NCBI GenBank assembly: GCA_005784505.1
Contig: VCAZ01000049.1
Location: forward strand, 62,001-126,000
DNA length: 64,000 nucleotides
Direction: 5' to 3'
Origin: Bagarius yarrelli
Lineage: Eukaryota > Chordata > Actinopteri > Siluriformes > Sisoridae
Shown: piece after piece, positions 22,453-35,532 of the stretch
Numbering within the stretch: the first letter of the stretch is position 1
How the letters are laid out: each line of letters starts with the position of its first letter
Notes under the pieces: generated by a model
Seen by the model: the letters and a program-made list of their open reading frames with translations, nothing else
What the model was told of the DNA's origin: nothing
Databases searched by the model: none
Position numbers and translations under genes: made by a program

Positions 22453-25400
22453 CCGGCCTGATTTTTTTTACCTCCTTTTTTGCCTCCTTTTTTACACCCA
22501 GTTTTTTCTTTATAGCCCTTGTGTGTATCATATTATAAATTTTTAAAGTAATGCCCTAGTTAAATAAAAGCTGGCATTCCAGCCGAGGTTAAATCAATAG
22601 AGCACTCTGGCTCTGGCGGTGGCCGATGTTGGGTTGAACAGGTAGAGCCTTGTTAAGTATGGAGCCTTTTTAGTCCTGGACTCGCTTCATTATGGTAGAG
22701 TCAAAACAGCCATCCGGAGTCAAAGTCCACTTATCTGAACATTAAATATTTTCCCCTCCAAACCTGCCCCGAAGCCTCTCCACACTCGACCGGTGCCGGT
22801 AATTGAAGCCGTACCCAAGGTAGCTTTCAGAACGCATGTTGGGCTTCCAATTTTCCTGTTTATGCAGTATACATTTCTTTAGCTGTATCCTTTCCTCCTT
22901 CCACATAGTTTCTTAAAAAGAAATATGAGACGACGTGATTTACTCAAGATTCCTGACGTCTCTCAAATCAAACCCTACTCGGTGGTTTTAGACCATTTAC
23001 TCACTGAAGAATTCAAAAACAATGTAATATGTATTTTTACATCATGAGACTGTTGTCTGGCCAGATGGAAAATAATGTCTTAAAATTGTGAATGAAAACG
23101 GCTTTTTTTTATCTGAATGAATGAAGAAATGAATCACGTCTCGCTGCTCTTCACACTGCAGCTTTGCCTTGACGTCTCTGTGATGCGTTTCCCAGATGGC
23201 TTTCCTGCCATGCGGCCTACAGAGCAATTAGTTAATGGAAGAATTTGCCTGAGCTACTTTGCTTAACTCTAAGCCTTTTTTAAAAATGCTGTTGGTAGCT
23301 CATCTTCCGACACAGTCTCGGTGTCAGCGTACGTCTCGCACAGCGCTGCGTCCGTGTAAGCAGGCCCGAGAGGGCTGGGGCTGTTAGTGACTGCTCTGAT
23401 GGTTTGTTGACCGGTTTTCTATGTATTAGAAGGGTTATTTTTCATGTTATGGGACTATTTATTGTTTCCCAGATTTAATGTTATGTTTGGCAGAACCAGA
23501 GTCTATGGTTAAGTGTTTGATTATTTTCTCTGAAGCTTTTTGCAGAAGACCTCAATGCCTCCCTTTGTCATGTGACGAAAGACGACAGACGCACTCATCA
23601 GCCTGCTTTCCACACCAAGAATGTTTAGCGCTCACTATGACATTATTTTTACTTTCCTGACATCACGGATGAGACACGAGTCTCTTTTTATAGTGTGTGT
23701 TTAGTGTTGAGTTGATTTTTAAGGGTAATGAAGTGCAAATATGTCTAGACCCTAAATAAGTAAATATAAGATCGGCGTGAATTCCCTTCATTATGATATG
23801 ACAAACTATGTGTCTAGGGATTGTCGGGATCATCAGGGCTATAAGAGAGGGCACAGTTTTGTTTATAAATCTTATGCTGAATGTGTCAGCGTTGTTTGTG
23901 TGTGTGTATGTATCTCTAGAACTGCAGCATGTTCAGTTCTGATAAGATGATCCATCTTTCTGCATCTTCTTCCTGACTCATGAGACATATTGCACTTTGA
24001 TGTCCTCTGTCTGTATCAGACTAAAAAAGCTTCCTTATCCAGCAGTGGCCGTATCAAATTACTCTCCAGTCCTTTGAAGAGCTTGCTCATTTTTCTTACA
24101 GCCTTTCTGTTTACCATGTGGTTTGCTCTTTTTTCTTTCTTTATGCCATGCATGCTTTCAGACTCCAATTTTTTTTCACTGCACTCGATTGAAATGATCT
24201 GGACGTGTGTCGATAAATACACAGATCAGCCCACTTAGTTTGAAAAAACCTGCATGCTCAGAGATGCGGTCTAATTTTTCTAAGTTCTCCCTACAGTTAG
24301 TAAAAATATTTGGGAGTTTTACTGACTTACCGTTATCTGTAAAGTAAATGGTACATGATGAGGTATTTTTTTCCTGCTCATGTCAAATTAACTTTGTTGA
24401 TTCACAGTGCTGCCGAGTAAATACACACAGCGTTGGACACGTATGATTGAGGTTTAGGCTAAAACGTCAGCGAGCAGATGGAAGCCGCTTACAAATAATA
24501 GCGTGTTAAAGACCCTTAATTAGTCACTGCTTCAACCCGGTAGTCAAGCTGGGAGCTGTTTGTTTTGATAGAAATGCATTTTAATATAACCCGAAAATAC
24601 ATAAATAAAGAAAACAACAAAAAAAAACTAAATGTTTACCTCAGAATAGGGCAGGTCGATATTAAAAAAACCTGACTTTGCGATATTTTGATTTGTTTTT
24701 GCGATTTAAAATAAAAATTCCCAGATGACTTGAGTGGCTCTATTCAGAAAGAATTTTATATTTTAGAACGATTGGCAGGTGATTTTGTGAGGTAGTTCAT
24801 CTGTGTAAAATATACACAATATAAATATCAATGAATAAAGTTGTAAATGAAATAAATGCTTTAAATTAGTTTGGAATGTTTACACAGTAACAGACCTTAA
24901 AAACAATGTGCAAATGATAAACTTTCACTCTATTAATAAACTTTGCAATTAATCCACAGATCATATCCATTCTGAACTGTGGTGCAGTCAATTAAAATTC
25001 CCACTTGACATTACACATCCTGCAGTGTGCCTATTTCAGATACACACACTGCGATGTTGATGCTGGAACTATATATTACTATAACTATACTACATACAAC
25101 TTTAAAATGTTTGGTTTTATGAATTTTAACGCTCACTGGCATCACTGCTGCTTCAGATTCAGAGGGTTCCTTAATATCGCTTTTCAGTGCGAAAGCAAAG
25201 GCTAAGTTGTGCTAACCAATTAACGCCATTAACCTTCACTGCTCAGCCTGCAGGACCACCGGGCTCAGCAAATGAGAAGCACATGGACCCGTAAGCACTG
25301 TAACACGCTTGTAATTGATTAGTGATGCCTGAGGAAATGTGAGGTTAACACCACATGCCTGAACTACGGCTACAACAGGGCTCGCCTGCCACGACCCCAT

Positions 25401-26050
25401 ATCTTCCACCGGATACACTTTCATACCGTTGTTCTGTATCGGCCTCAGTTTAGCAGCTGTTCAATTACCATTATGATCATTGGGCAGAAAGTTGTTTCTA
25501 GGTGTTGAAGTTCTATTAAATGATTGCATAATTTAATTTTAAAATCTATTAATTAAATAGCAAACAGAGGGGCTTTAAATTGATTTACTTAATAATTAAA
25601 AAAGAATCTAAAAATAAAACCGGATCAGTTATCTATCAAACAGCGTCAGCGTGAGCCTGTGTGACTCGTCGTGTGTTTTTAAAGTGTCGGTGTAGCAGCC
25701 AGCCATGACAACCCCACTGCGCGTCCCAGTGTACGGATCAGCGCAGAGCGCTCCTGCTGGAGAAGTCTATCATTTCCTAATTATGAGAAGTCTCCTGCTG
25801 AAACTAATGTAAGTACAGCACTTCATTAGAAACTTGTATGAACCTTGTTGATTATATTTCACTTATATAATGTTAACTTATTTTTGTTGGCTCTTGGTGT
25901 CCTATAGTCATGGCTGCCACCTTGATTACTTCATTTAGTTTCCATGACATTTTGCGTACATTAGTATATTGTGGTATTCAAATACACTTTGCATCTCTTT
26001 TGTATTTCGTATGTGGTTTTTCATCCGTCACCTCTCTCCGGCCAAGCTCT
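22453..26050. other. Intronic sequence with unique, possibly regulatory blocks
   Basis: 3.6 kb with no coding evidence and few repeats. Blocks at about 22560-22860, 23270-23400 and 25200-25440 have balanced composition. The last contains CTTGTAATTGATTAGTGAT-type homeodomain cores and lies 1.3-1.6 kb downstream of the P1 exon on the runx2 strand. No database support is available here. Confidence 0.45.
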
Positions 26051-26063
26051 TTCTCTCTCTCTC

Positions 26064-26100
<37 letters not shown>
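26051..26100. repeat. (CT)n/(TCTG)n microsatellite
   Basis: Fifty bases of CT with an inner TCTG block. Confidence 0.9.
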
Positions 26101-26774
26101 ATTTCTATGGCCTGGAGTTCTCAAAAAAACAGTCTACAAAACTTTTATAGCACATTTCTCTCCTTTTTTAAAACAAAAACTCCATTTAAAGCCACTTTTC
26201 CTTCGGAAGTTGGCTTCATGTTCATGTTTTAAGTCGAAACTAAACTCCTAAAGAAAGGTGGGAGCTTTGTAGGACTGCATTCATGTCCAAGAAATTCATT
26301 CCTGTGCGTATTTCTAACCAAGAACTAAAACACATACAGGTCAAATCAAAGCGCGTGTCTGTAAATAGATTTAAACATGCACGTCTAGGACACACTCGCA
26401 CTCCCGGAGTCACTAAAGCGATTCCTGCACATCTTGTTTTAATGCGGCCTGTAAATCGAAACGGGGTCCCTGTTTAGACGTTTTGAAGCCGTTTCTATTC
26501 CACAGTCAACATTCCACAAATATAGATTTACGTTCTACAAACATGTCTGCATTTTTTAGCGTGTTTGCAAACGTAAACACTGAATATAGCTTTGCTGTAG
26601 TGATGTGGCTTTCATGATTGGTGCCCTACGCCTGGTACGACCAAGTGTACACGTGTATATGTATTGACCTGCAGCCGGTGTGTTTTGCCGAGGTGGCTTC
26701 CGAATGACCCATGCCTGAACCACAGCACACTGAAATGAACAGAAGTTGGGGTTTTTTTTTCTCACAGCACTTAC

Positions 26775-26832
26775 CCCAGAAGAAGTTTTGCTGACACTGG
26801 GTGACCGAGCTGAAAAGGCTGTTAGATGCCAT
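26775..26832 (-). CDS. runx2: runx2 distal (P1, type II) first coding exon
   Basis: The ATG at 26832-26830 opens MASNSLFSSVTQCQQNFFW, then one base (G) before the donor GG|GTAAGT. This 19-residue leader is the hallmark of the bone-related RUNX2 P1 isoform (mammalian MASNSLFSTVTPCQQNFFW as I recall it). The split codon completes as GAT (Asp) when joined to 6762, giving NFFWDPSSSRRF, with the same phase and residue as in mammals. The P1-coded head plus the shared exon gives 111 codons before the 157-bp exon. The intron to the shared exon is 20.0 kb and spans the supt3h promoter. A GTG codon two triplets upstream is not a start. The exon lies antisense in the large supt3h intron. Confidence 0.97.
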
Positions 26833-27185
26833 CACCACCTTTGGTTATATCCTCGCCAGACAACGTCTCCTTTCGAGGTCGCCGGGACCCTGGACGTGCT
26901 AAACTAAGAGCATAAACCATATCAGACCATACGGAAAGAAAGACGCTCGGCAAGCCTTACATGTCATTAATGAAGCTCTCAGTCCAGTGCACACTATTTG
27001 TGTATTGCCACATGTAAGAGAGAAAGCGTGAGAGAGAGAGAGCGAGTGAGAGAGAGGGTAAAGCGCACACAGATATTGAATGGAGCGAAATGAAGCCGAT
27101 TCGAGTGTGGTTAGAGCGTACTTACTGACTTGTGGGGTCTCTGGGAGTGGGGATGACCCGCGCCGATTAACCATTTACGCCCCAG
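26833..27185 (-). promoter_or_regulatory. runx2: runx2 P1 5' UTR and promoter
   Basis: Immediately upstream of the MASNS start. The distal part (27095-27180) holds, on the minus strand, TAAATGGTTAATC (27165-27177), AGTCAGTAAGT (27120-27130) and GCTCTAACCACA (27106-27117), in that order. Blocks very like these occur in the same order at the mammalian P1 promoter, as I recall its sequence. AACCACA is a consensus RUNX site, consistent with known RUNX2 autoregulation. A GA/CT-rich patch lies at 27015-27060. The exact start site cannot be read from sequence. Confidence 0.7.
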
Positions 27186-29095
27186 TGGCTCCCTGCGCTC
27201 GTCCTGGCCAAAGCGCTCGCACCGCACTTGTGGTTCTGTGGTTGTTTGTGAGGGGAATGAAACATTCTCACCATCCAAAAAACGTGTATGCTTTCAAACA
27301 CACTTTTTTCCCCCTCCTCGTGGGCTGTTACTGGAGAGGCTGGGTCATGTGTTTTGTGACATCAGAGCACAAAAGTAGAGTGAGACAGCCTCTATCGTCC
27401 TCCTTTTGCTCCTGCTGTGTGTTTTTCTTTTTTTTCTTCCCCTCTCTCTCTCTCTCTCTCTCTCGTCCCGTCAGCAGCTCAACGTTTCCTCCACACATCC
27501 ACAGGGGAAGAATGAGCGCCGGCTCCGTGAGGAAGGGGTCGGAGCTCTCGACTTTTCAACAGAGCTTCATCTCATTTGCAGCACCGAGCACATGGAGAGG
27601 GTTTTTTTTCCCTCTCTCTCTCTCTTTCTCACGTTCTTTCTTCTCTTTGCTAGAGTTTACAGAATCCTGATGCTCTCTGATGATGATTAACAGTCAATGA
27701 AATCAGCGAACTGCTTTGTTTTCAAACGGAGCTCAGACTCCTGACTGAAAATTCCTCAATCACTCACATACTTAATATTTATTTGTATTCTCTTTTTCTG
27801 GATTCTTTCTCGGGGCTTTTAATGGATGGCTCAACAATGTGTTGGCTGTGTGTGGCGGTGTGTAGGTGTGTGTGTGTGTGCGAGAGTCTGAGAGAGTGAG
27901 TGGGTGTGTGCTAGGTAATTGACCCTGCGTGCAGTGACAGCGCAGAGACCGGTGTAGGTTCAGAGTTAAATCACGTCTGTCTTACTCCTGCCGCGCTCTC
28001 CATAGTGGGAATTAGCGGCAGTGATTCATCAGGGTGTCTCACACACCTCGCAGGCTGAAGCTTTGGCAGCAGATTCCAGCTTCCTTCGCAGTCTTTAGCT
28101 CAGGTGAAAAATGTGCTGTAGTAATTCATGTCCCTGGGATTTTTATTCCTGGTTCAGGGTCACACTGGGTGCCTGTAGTGAATGTGTTTAATTATTCAGC
28201 CCGATTTATGGATTTATGATCTGTTGTAAGGAAAGCAGACCTAGTTGATGTTTTGAAATTGTCCTGGAGAGAATTATACAATATATACATAACACACCCA
28301 CGGAACGAGGGGTTTGAGACTATAGGACCTGTTAAAGCTTTTCTATAATACTAGATGAGTAAAATGTCATATAAGAATCAATAGAAATAAATAAATAAAA
28401 GGATTATAAAATAAGAAACCGTAGAAAACCGTTATATCAACTTTTTTATCGCGAGTAAACTATAAAAATGAGACATGATTTTCATTGGTATATATATTTA
28501 TGTATGATATTTTTATGTTGCCAAATTTTAATTATTAGAGTTTATTTATATTTTACATTTTACTTTATATAAAAACCAAGAATAATAAAATAAAAAATAA
28601 AATATTTTATTATATAAAAAGTAATATTAATTTATTCGTTTTTGTTGGTTTTATATGTTCTTTTTATGTATTTGGGTCGACTTAATTTCTTGTCTTCATC
28701 TATTGTTTCAGCAGGTTTGATTTAAACTTTAGTAAAAGGTAGCAGGTCTTGGACAAGTCCATCATCAGCCGTGTGAGCAAAGTGCTTCTAAAACTCGAGC
28801 TAGACCACATGTGTGGAATAATTACTGTTAGATCGCTTTCTTTCTGCTTTTATTCAGTCTTCAGTAGCTAAGAGTTTTTGAGCTTGTGACTCTAAAAAAG
28901 AAAATTATATTTTACAAAAAAATCAAATCTCTGCTCTTCTGGCTGTCGAGGATGTGGTGAGGTTATAACAGGAAACGCTTCAGCCACAACTGCCTCTTAA
29001 GGCTCCAAGGTGATGTGAAGTGATATTCCTCCAGCAGTACATTAGGCATCCATCACATTCAGTGCAGTGCTATTGTGCTTTCCTGCTCTCTGGAA

Positions 29096-29136
<41 letters not shown>

Positions 29137-31489
29137 GCCTAAGACCTCACTGCCATGCTGGATTCCAGACACCTCATCATTCAGTTCATAATATTACATA
29201 TGGATCATTTTCTCCTTAGCATGCGTCCGTGCTGCACTCGCGGCATCCGTGCTGCTCTAGGTGAGCCGCGGTGGTCCCTGTGCAGGCGCGCCACTTTTTC
29301 GTGGCCAGTGTGTAAGGAGAAACCGGAATGTGTGGTGCCCGTTTCAGGCCGGGTTTTAGCTTGGCGAGCGTCACTGCGGACCACACAGGCATAAACAGGG
29401 CTTTAGATGGTAGAACATTATTCCTGGCTTGTGCAAAAATCCTGCACAAATGCCTTGAGGAGACATTACTCTCCTCTCTAGGTGAGCTGAAAGATTACAC
29501 AAATTACCAGCGTTGTTGGATTTGCCGCTCAAGTGGTGTTCAAAGGGTCAGAGTGTTCTGATGACCACACAGGGATGAGATTACTACAGACACAGCTGAA
29601 AAGCGTAGACATTTACTCACATACTTACAACAAACACAATAAAAATAATTAATAGTAGCTTAGGTTTAAGTTAACATATTCCCAATCGACAAGTTGTGCA
29701 GTTTCTATAGCAACAAATTTATGTAGATTCTTTTTAATAATTATTTTAAGGCGAACCCAGGAATGGCTTCTGTCCGCCGCCAATTAGCACACGACATTGG
29801 GGTTTATTTACTTACAAACTGTGCTGTTTCTGAGGTAGATGGTTTAAAAGTAAGAATCGCTGTGAGTCTGCTATGTTCGTTTCTGGTGTAATCAGAGATT
29901 TTATCCAATGCAAACACGCCACTGCCTACACTTAAGCTTAAAAATACAACGAGGCTTAGAAATCCGTGCCATGTGTCTCACGGTCGTGTTTGGACCGTAT
30001 ATGATTCAGATTTTCAGTGGCGCTCTTTTGATTTTTTTTTTTTTTTTTTTAAATGTTTGGGGTTTTGCGGAAAAAAACTAGAGTCAAATAAAGATCAGAT
30101 ATTTCTACATCTAGTTTAAGTTATTCGTGTGCTAATTTCAATGTCTGGCAAGGGTTTAGATACAGCCACTTTAGGCGAGGGTGTGATTTTAGCCTTAAAG
30201 AACGATCAAAACTCCTGTTTACACACGCTCACACATACACACAGAGCGACCTCTTGGTGCTCGGTCATAGTTGGCGGATTTTGTCAACTCCAGTGGCTTT
30301 TTCTTGCGGCAAAACCACTTCTTCAGAACAGCAATTAAAGGAGAAGAGCCTGTCATTTTTGACAATTATCACAAGTCCAGATGCCTAGCAGACTGGCACT
30401 CATGCTCAAACTGACATCATTTTAGCGTCAGTGTGCGTAAATCCTTACAATGTCATTTAACATCGAGGTCAAGAAACAACTGTTGCCTGAACATGGAGTT
30501 TAAGTTGTTATTCACAGCACAAACACATCAGAAAATACACCTGACTGTAGTCATTAAATTGTCCTTATTAAAATTTCCATTTAATATACCTGTTGGGTAA
30601 TTTCCTGTTTGTCATTATTTATAACATTATTTATTAACCAAATTTATTTGATTTAAAAAAGACAATTTGTTAATTTCTATAACTGATGTCCTGAAAAAAA
30701 ATTCTACTTTGAGGTAAGATAAGAGATGAGCTGTCCCTTAATGTATTAATTTCTTATCAAGTTTTCTTGCATTAGAAGTAACATAGCATAAAAAAAAATA
30801 ATAAAAGATAAATACAACCAATGGGTGAAAAAGGGAAATCGATAATTTTATTCCTTCATTTTGTTTCTGCTGCTGTATTATTATTTTCTGAATGAATTCC
30901 ACTTCCTTTGTGAATTTCAAATAAAATTGGTCATCGTTTAAAACAACAAAACCCTAAGCATCCACTCTGTTTCATACACTGCTGTTCCCCTTTTTCAGCT
31001 CTTGCGTCTAATTGTGTCCAGTTTGTCTCTGTTGAAATTGTCCCACGGGAGCTCTGCTTTAGCCACGTGCACCAGCGAGAAGATTGATCATCTAATCGAC
31101 AACATCAAGATTCTCTGGTAAAGCCAAACGCAGGGGTTTCAATTGTATTACTTTGTGGAGAAAGTGATACTCTGCGCTTTACTCTCCTTTCTCTCTGTGT
31201 GAGTTACTAAAAGAATGTCTGGACATCCCGCGCTTTCCGTCCGACCCGAGACTCAGTTTCTCGTCTTAGACTTAGATGCGTTAGGATTTGTATGCAGAAG
31301 GAAAACTCTACGCAAAGGTCTCCACGCACTGCTGGTGTTTTTTGGCTTGTGGTCTTGTCTTAGCAAAAAGGGAACTTCCAGTTGTTGCATTTCTATCTGA
31401 AGTATTTTTTGGGGGGGGGGGAGATTGAAATAAATGACTTCTGGAATTTTAGAAATAGCTGTTTATGCTGAGAATATAGCAGGTTTCAT
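27186..31489. other. supt3h intron upstream of runx2 P1
   Basis: Contains (CT)n at 27441-27464 and 27612-27630, a GT-rich patch at 27850-27880, and a (CA)n at 29100-29132. It also has AT-rich DNA at 28340-28660 and a T run at 30031-30050. The 196-codon frame at 27080-27670 runs antisense through the P1 promoter and CT repeats and is not convincing. The block at 30990-31110 is compositionally distinct and unique. Confidence 0.5.
29100..29132. repeat. (CA)16 microsatellite
   Basis: Uninterrupted CA dinucleotide run. Confidence 0.95.
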
Positions 31490-31564
31490 CCTCTCTCGCT
31501 TTCTCTCACTTTCTCTTTCTTTCTCTTTATCTCTCTCTTTTTCTCTCTCCAATTTGTTTCCTCT

Positions 31565-31605
<41 letters not shown>

Positions 31606-31888
31606 TTTTCCCTTTTTATCTCTCTCCCTATCTCTCGCTCTCTCTGTCTCTCTCTCTCTCTCTTTTTCTCTTCCCCATTTTTTTCCTCTTTATCTTTCTC
31701 TCTGTTTCTCTCTCTCCTTTTCCTCTTTACCTCTCTCTTTCTCTTTTTCTCTCTCCCATTTGTTGTCTTCCTCTTTATCTCTCTCTCTTTATCTCCTCTC
31801 CTCTCTCTCTCGTCTGTTTCTCTCTCTCTTTTCTCTTTCTCCTCTTTATCTCTCTCTCTCTCTCTGTTTCTCTCTCTCTTTTTCCTCT

Positions 31889-31926
<38 letters not shown>

Positions 31927-31931
31927 CCTCT

Positions 31932-31969
<38 letters not shown>

Positions 31970-31970
31970 G
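31490..31970. repeat. 480-bp CT-rich tract
   Basis: Long (CT)n arrays separated by recurring TTTTTCCTCTTTATCT spacers at roughly 70-100 bp, so it is a CT microsatellite amplified as a minisatellite-like higher-order unit. The 199-codon Ser/Leu frame across it is an artefact. Confidence 0.95.
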
Positions 31971-32144
31971 TGCTCTGTTGCAGACAGAAAACATCTTTGC
32001 ATCAGAGCTAAACTAATTATTACTTATGTTTAAACTAATTTTTTGACATTTTCAATTAATTTTTTCAATTTTATTTATTTATTTAGTCACTGCTTTTTAT
32101 AATATGTGACTTGTGTAAATAAAGTTGTGTAAAAAGTCAAAAGT

Positions 32145-32151
32145 TTCTCTG

Positions 32152-32188
<37 letters not shown>

Positions 32189-32303
32189 ATGTGTGTCTCT
32201 CTCTCTCTATTTGTGTCTTTCTCTCTCTCTCTCTGTCTCTGTCTCTGTCTCAGTTTGTTGTGTGTCCTCTCTCTCTCTCTCTTTCTCTTTGTCGCTCTCT
32301 CTC
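32145..32303. repeat. Second CT-rich tract
   Basis: (CT)n with TCTG and GTGTGT interruptions, 175 bp after the first tract and of similar composition. Confidence 0.93.
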
Positions 32304-32841
32304 GGTGTCACCCTCGTCATAGTTTCTCCGTTTTCCAGCGCTGTTTTAGTAATTACCATAGAAACAAACAGATGTTTAGCACAAACAGAACCTTGTTTTT
32401 GATGTTTAATTGCTCGCTTCTCCACACTTCGGCTTTGGAAATAGATTTAAAAAAGGATGAAAGAAAATGGAAGCGGACATTGTAATTAATTTAGCCGTGA
32501 CTTTACCCTGCCATTCAGGAAACCCTGTCTAATGTCTTTGTGACATACGCTTACAATAGCCTTAACCCAAATCGCATGTTTCCTCACAAATAAATTACAT
32601 GTGAACTTCCCATGTTTGAAAAAAGAAAAAAAAAATTACACAAAGTAAAAAAATATGTATTAGATGTGTTTTATTATGTCCTATGTTATGGCTCTGGGTG
32701 GTTGTGTTCCTTTAAGGCCTTATTGACTCCAGAGACAAGGCAGCGAGGCTGATTGTGTCTGCAGACAGTAAATACATTGTGAGCTGTCTGATATTCAATA
32801 TTCGTGAGCTGGTATTTATTATATAAAAAGATATTGGAGAA

Positions 32842-32978
32842 GTGTGTGTGTGTGTGTATACATACATACACATACATGTGTGTCTGTGGTCTATGCAAAT
32901 GTTTGTATGCATCTGTGTGTGTGTATATGTGTAAGCAAATGTGTGTAAATGCATGCTTACGTGTGTGTTGTCTGTGTG

Positions 32979-33007
<29 letters not shown>
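32842..33007. repeat. (GT)n ... (CA)n inverted dinucleotide repeats
   Basis: (GT)8 at 32842-32857, GT-rich sequence between, and (CA)14 at 32979-33007. The two ends are complementary and could fold into a stem with a loop of about 120 nt in RNA from either strand. Confidence 0.85.
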
Positions 33008-33010
<3 letters not shown>

Positions 33011-34419
33011 CTTAACAGAAAGCCCATGAGCTCACAGCGGCTCTATTTGCCATGTCTTTAAACCAGTGGCTTTAGCTAATATGGTGCAGAGGCCTGTGTT
33101 AACATGTGGTAGCATTCAGAAGGAGCACACTTCAGTGTAATTCAGGTCCATCTTCTTCCTAACTGCAGGATCTGGGAGCACTTCGAGGTTTTGGCAGCTT
33201 TCTCTTCGTTTTCAGAAGCTACATTTCTGGCAGCTCATCTTGAATGGATGATGTAAAAAACGTGCCGAGAAGAAAAAGGAGATAGTGGCCTTGCTAAAGA
33301 ACGAGCCGATGTAACCGGCAGGTACACCAGTCTATGAGACGTTCTCTAAACTTTCTTAAAAGCAAAATGAGTGTTGGTTTATGGAATCCCAAAATAATTT
33401 GCAAAAAAACACTTTTTTTATATCCTTATTGTCCATTTTTTTTTTCAATACTAACTAGTTCTACAGGTTGTTATTTAATGCACTATTTTTATTAAAGCAT
33501 AAAGAAAACTTGACCCCACCATACACCCCCTAACCCCCCCTCGTTCTAAATTTTGCATAGTCTGAGTGGTTAGCAGTATTCAAATAAGAGGTGCAACTGG
33601 GCAACTTTCACGCCAAGCTTTAATTTGGATTATATTCAAACTCCCATTCAAAATCTATGTAACTTGAAGCCAATGTAAACTTCACAGGAGACAGGCGTTA
33701 AATGGCACTTTTAAAGCTACGCTGTCACTGTGTACATAAATAATGGAAGAGTCTATTTGGCATTTGTACAGCGTGCACAAAGTACTTTGACTTTGCAAAT
33801 GAGCTACATGCAGCGACATAACCTATGCACACATGCATCCTATCAAGTAACACATAATTAATCAAAATCTGGAGTGTGTTGAACAAATACTGACACTAAC
33901 GCTCTAAAGGTGGAGCAGCAGTGGGCTATGAGCCTGACATCGGTCTGAGAGCTACTGTAAAGCTCTTCTTCTTCCTATAGTCACCTTACAGTCTCCTGTG
34001 CAAAAAAGCCCAAAGGTTTTCAGGGTTGAGTTAAACATTTTCGAATTGAAGGTAATAATAGTAAACAATTTTAATTAGTTTTTCTTGTTTTAGTAACATA
34101 AATGAATAGATGTTTAATGCCAATGAATGTTTTAGTTAACAATGTTTTGTTTGTTTTAATGCACGAGATCCTTTCCTCTCCTTTAGGGTGCTTTATCATG
34201 GCTGACACTTATCTCTTACCCCAACCTCCAAACAAGTTAGGATATTTAAAAAAACTCACTGTGCTGTGATTTGTATATATGACATAAGTAAAGGCTGCTT
34301 TGTCTTTTACACTTGCTCCGCTATTTGATTTTCTGATATAATTATTATCCTGAACCTCTTCACAGTGCTGCATAGCCCCATACTGCAGAAATCAAAATTT
34401 TAATTAATAACTAAAAAAT
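33008..34419. other. Intronic sequence without recognisable genes
   Basis: Mostly unique. The block at 33090-33300 has balanced composition; the rest is AT-rich. No coding or repeat signature. Confidence 0.5.
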
Positions 34420-35532
34420 TACATTGAGTTGAAAAATTATTCGATCCCCTGTTGATTTTGTATGTTTGCCCGCTAACAAAGAAATGATTAGTCTTTAATT
34501 ATGTTGGTAAGTTTCATCAGTAAGAGACAGAATAACAACCAAACAGTAAAAATGCATTTTAAAGATGTTATAAATTATTAGAAAGGATTTAATTTCCTAT
34601 CAACCAGCAAGGATTTCTGGCTTCCAGGTGTCTTTTATACAGGTAACGAACTGAGATTAGGAACAGTCTCGAAGGGACTCTCTTAAAGGGAGTGCTCATA
34701 ATCTGTTTGTTTCCTGTATAAAACAAATCTGTCCACAGAAGCAATCATTCAATAAATCCGATTCCAAACTATCCACAATGTCCAAGACCAAAAAGCTGTC
34801 CAAAAGACAAGATCAACGCCAAGCAGCTTGGTGAGCGGGGGCAACAGTTGGTGTGATTATCCGCAAATGGAAGAAACACAAAATAACTGTCAATCTTCTT
34901 CGATCTGGGGCGCCATGCAGGATCTCATCTTGTGGAGTTTTAATGATCATGAGAACGGTGGGGAATCAGCTCAGAACTACACAGGAGGATCTTGTCAATG
35001 ATCTTTAAGCAGCTGGGGCCATAGTCACCAAGAAAACAATTGGTAACACACTGGGTCGTGATGGACTGAAATCCTGCAGTGCCCGCAAGGTCCCCCTGCT
35101 AAAGTAGAAGCACATTAGGGTCATGTATTGGCCCAAACAGTCTCCAGACCTTAATGGCATAGAAAATCTGCGGCGGGAGCTGAAAGTTCAAGTTCAAGCC
35201 AAACAACAGCTTCGAAACCTAATGACGTCTGGATCTGCAGAGGGAAGTGAGACAAAATCCCTCCTGAAATGTGTAATATCCTGGTGGCCGACTACAAAAA
35301 ATGTCTAACCTCTGATTGCTAACAAGGGTTTTGCCACTAAGTCCTAAGTTTCGTTTTGCAAAAGGGGTCAAATACTTATTTCACCCCTTAAAATGCGTTT
35401 CTCCGGATGTTTTAGTTATTTTGTGTCTCACTGCTGGACTGAAGCTACCATTAAAATCATCATAGACTGATCAATTCTTTGGTCAAATGCACAAAATCAT
35501 CGGGGGATCAAATCATTTCTTCCCTCACTGTA
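34420..35532 (+). mobile_element. Defective Tc1/mariner transposon, internally deleted
   Basis: The ends are related inverted repeats: 'cgatcccctgttgattttgt' on the left, and 'gggatcaaatcatttctt' with 'cctcactgta' on the right. TA dinucleotides sit at 34420-34421 and 35531-35532. Inside, 34780-35100 matches the N-terminal helix-turn-helix part of a fish Tc1-type transposase, with stops and frameshifts. After about 35104 the sequence jumps to the C-terminal part, including WPKQSPDLNGIENL with the final catalytic Glu. The central part with the two catalytic Asp residues is missing. At 1.1 kb it compares with about 1.6 kb for an intact element. It could not encode active transposase. Confidence 0.9.

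Noticed and set aside
27080..27670. 196-codon plus-strand ORF at P1
   Set aside because: It runs antisense through the P1 promoter and into CT repeats; the protein is low complexity (SLSLSLS).
31434..32033. 199-codon Ser/Leu-rich ORF
   Set aside because: Direct translation of a CT microsatellite, which has no stops in any frame.
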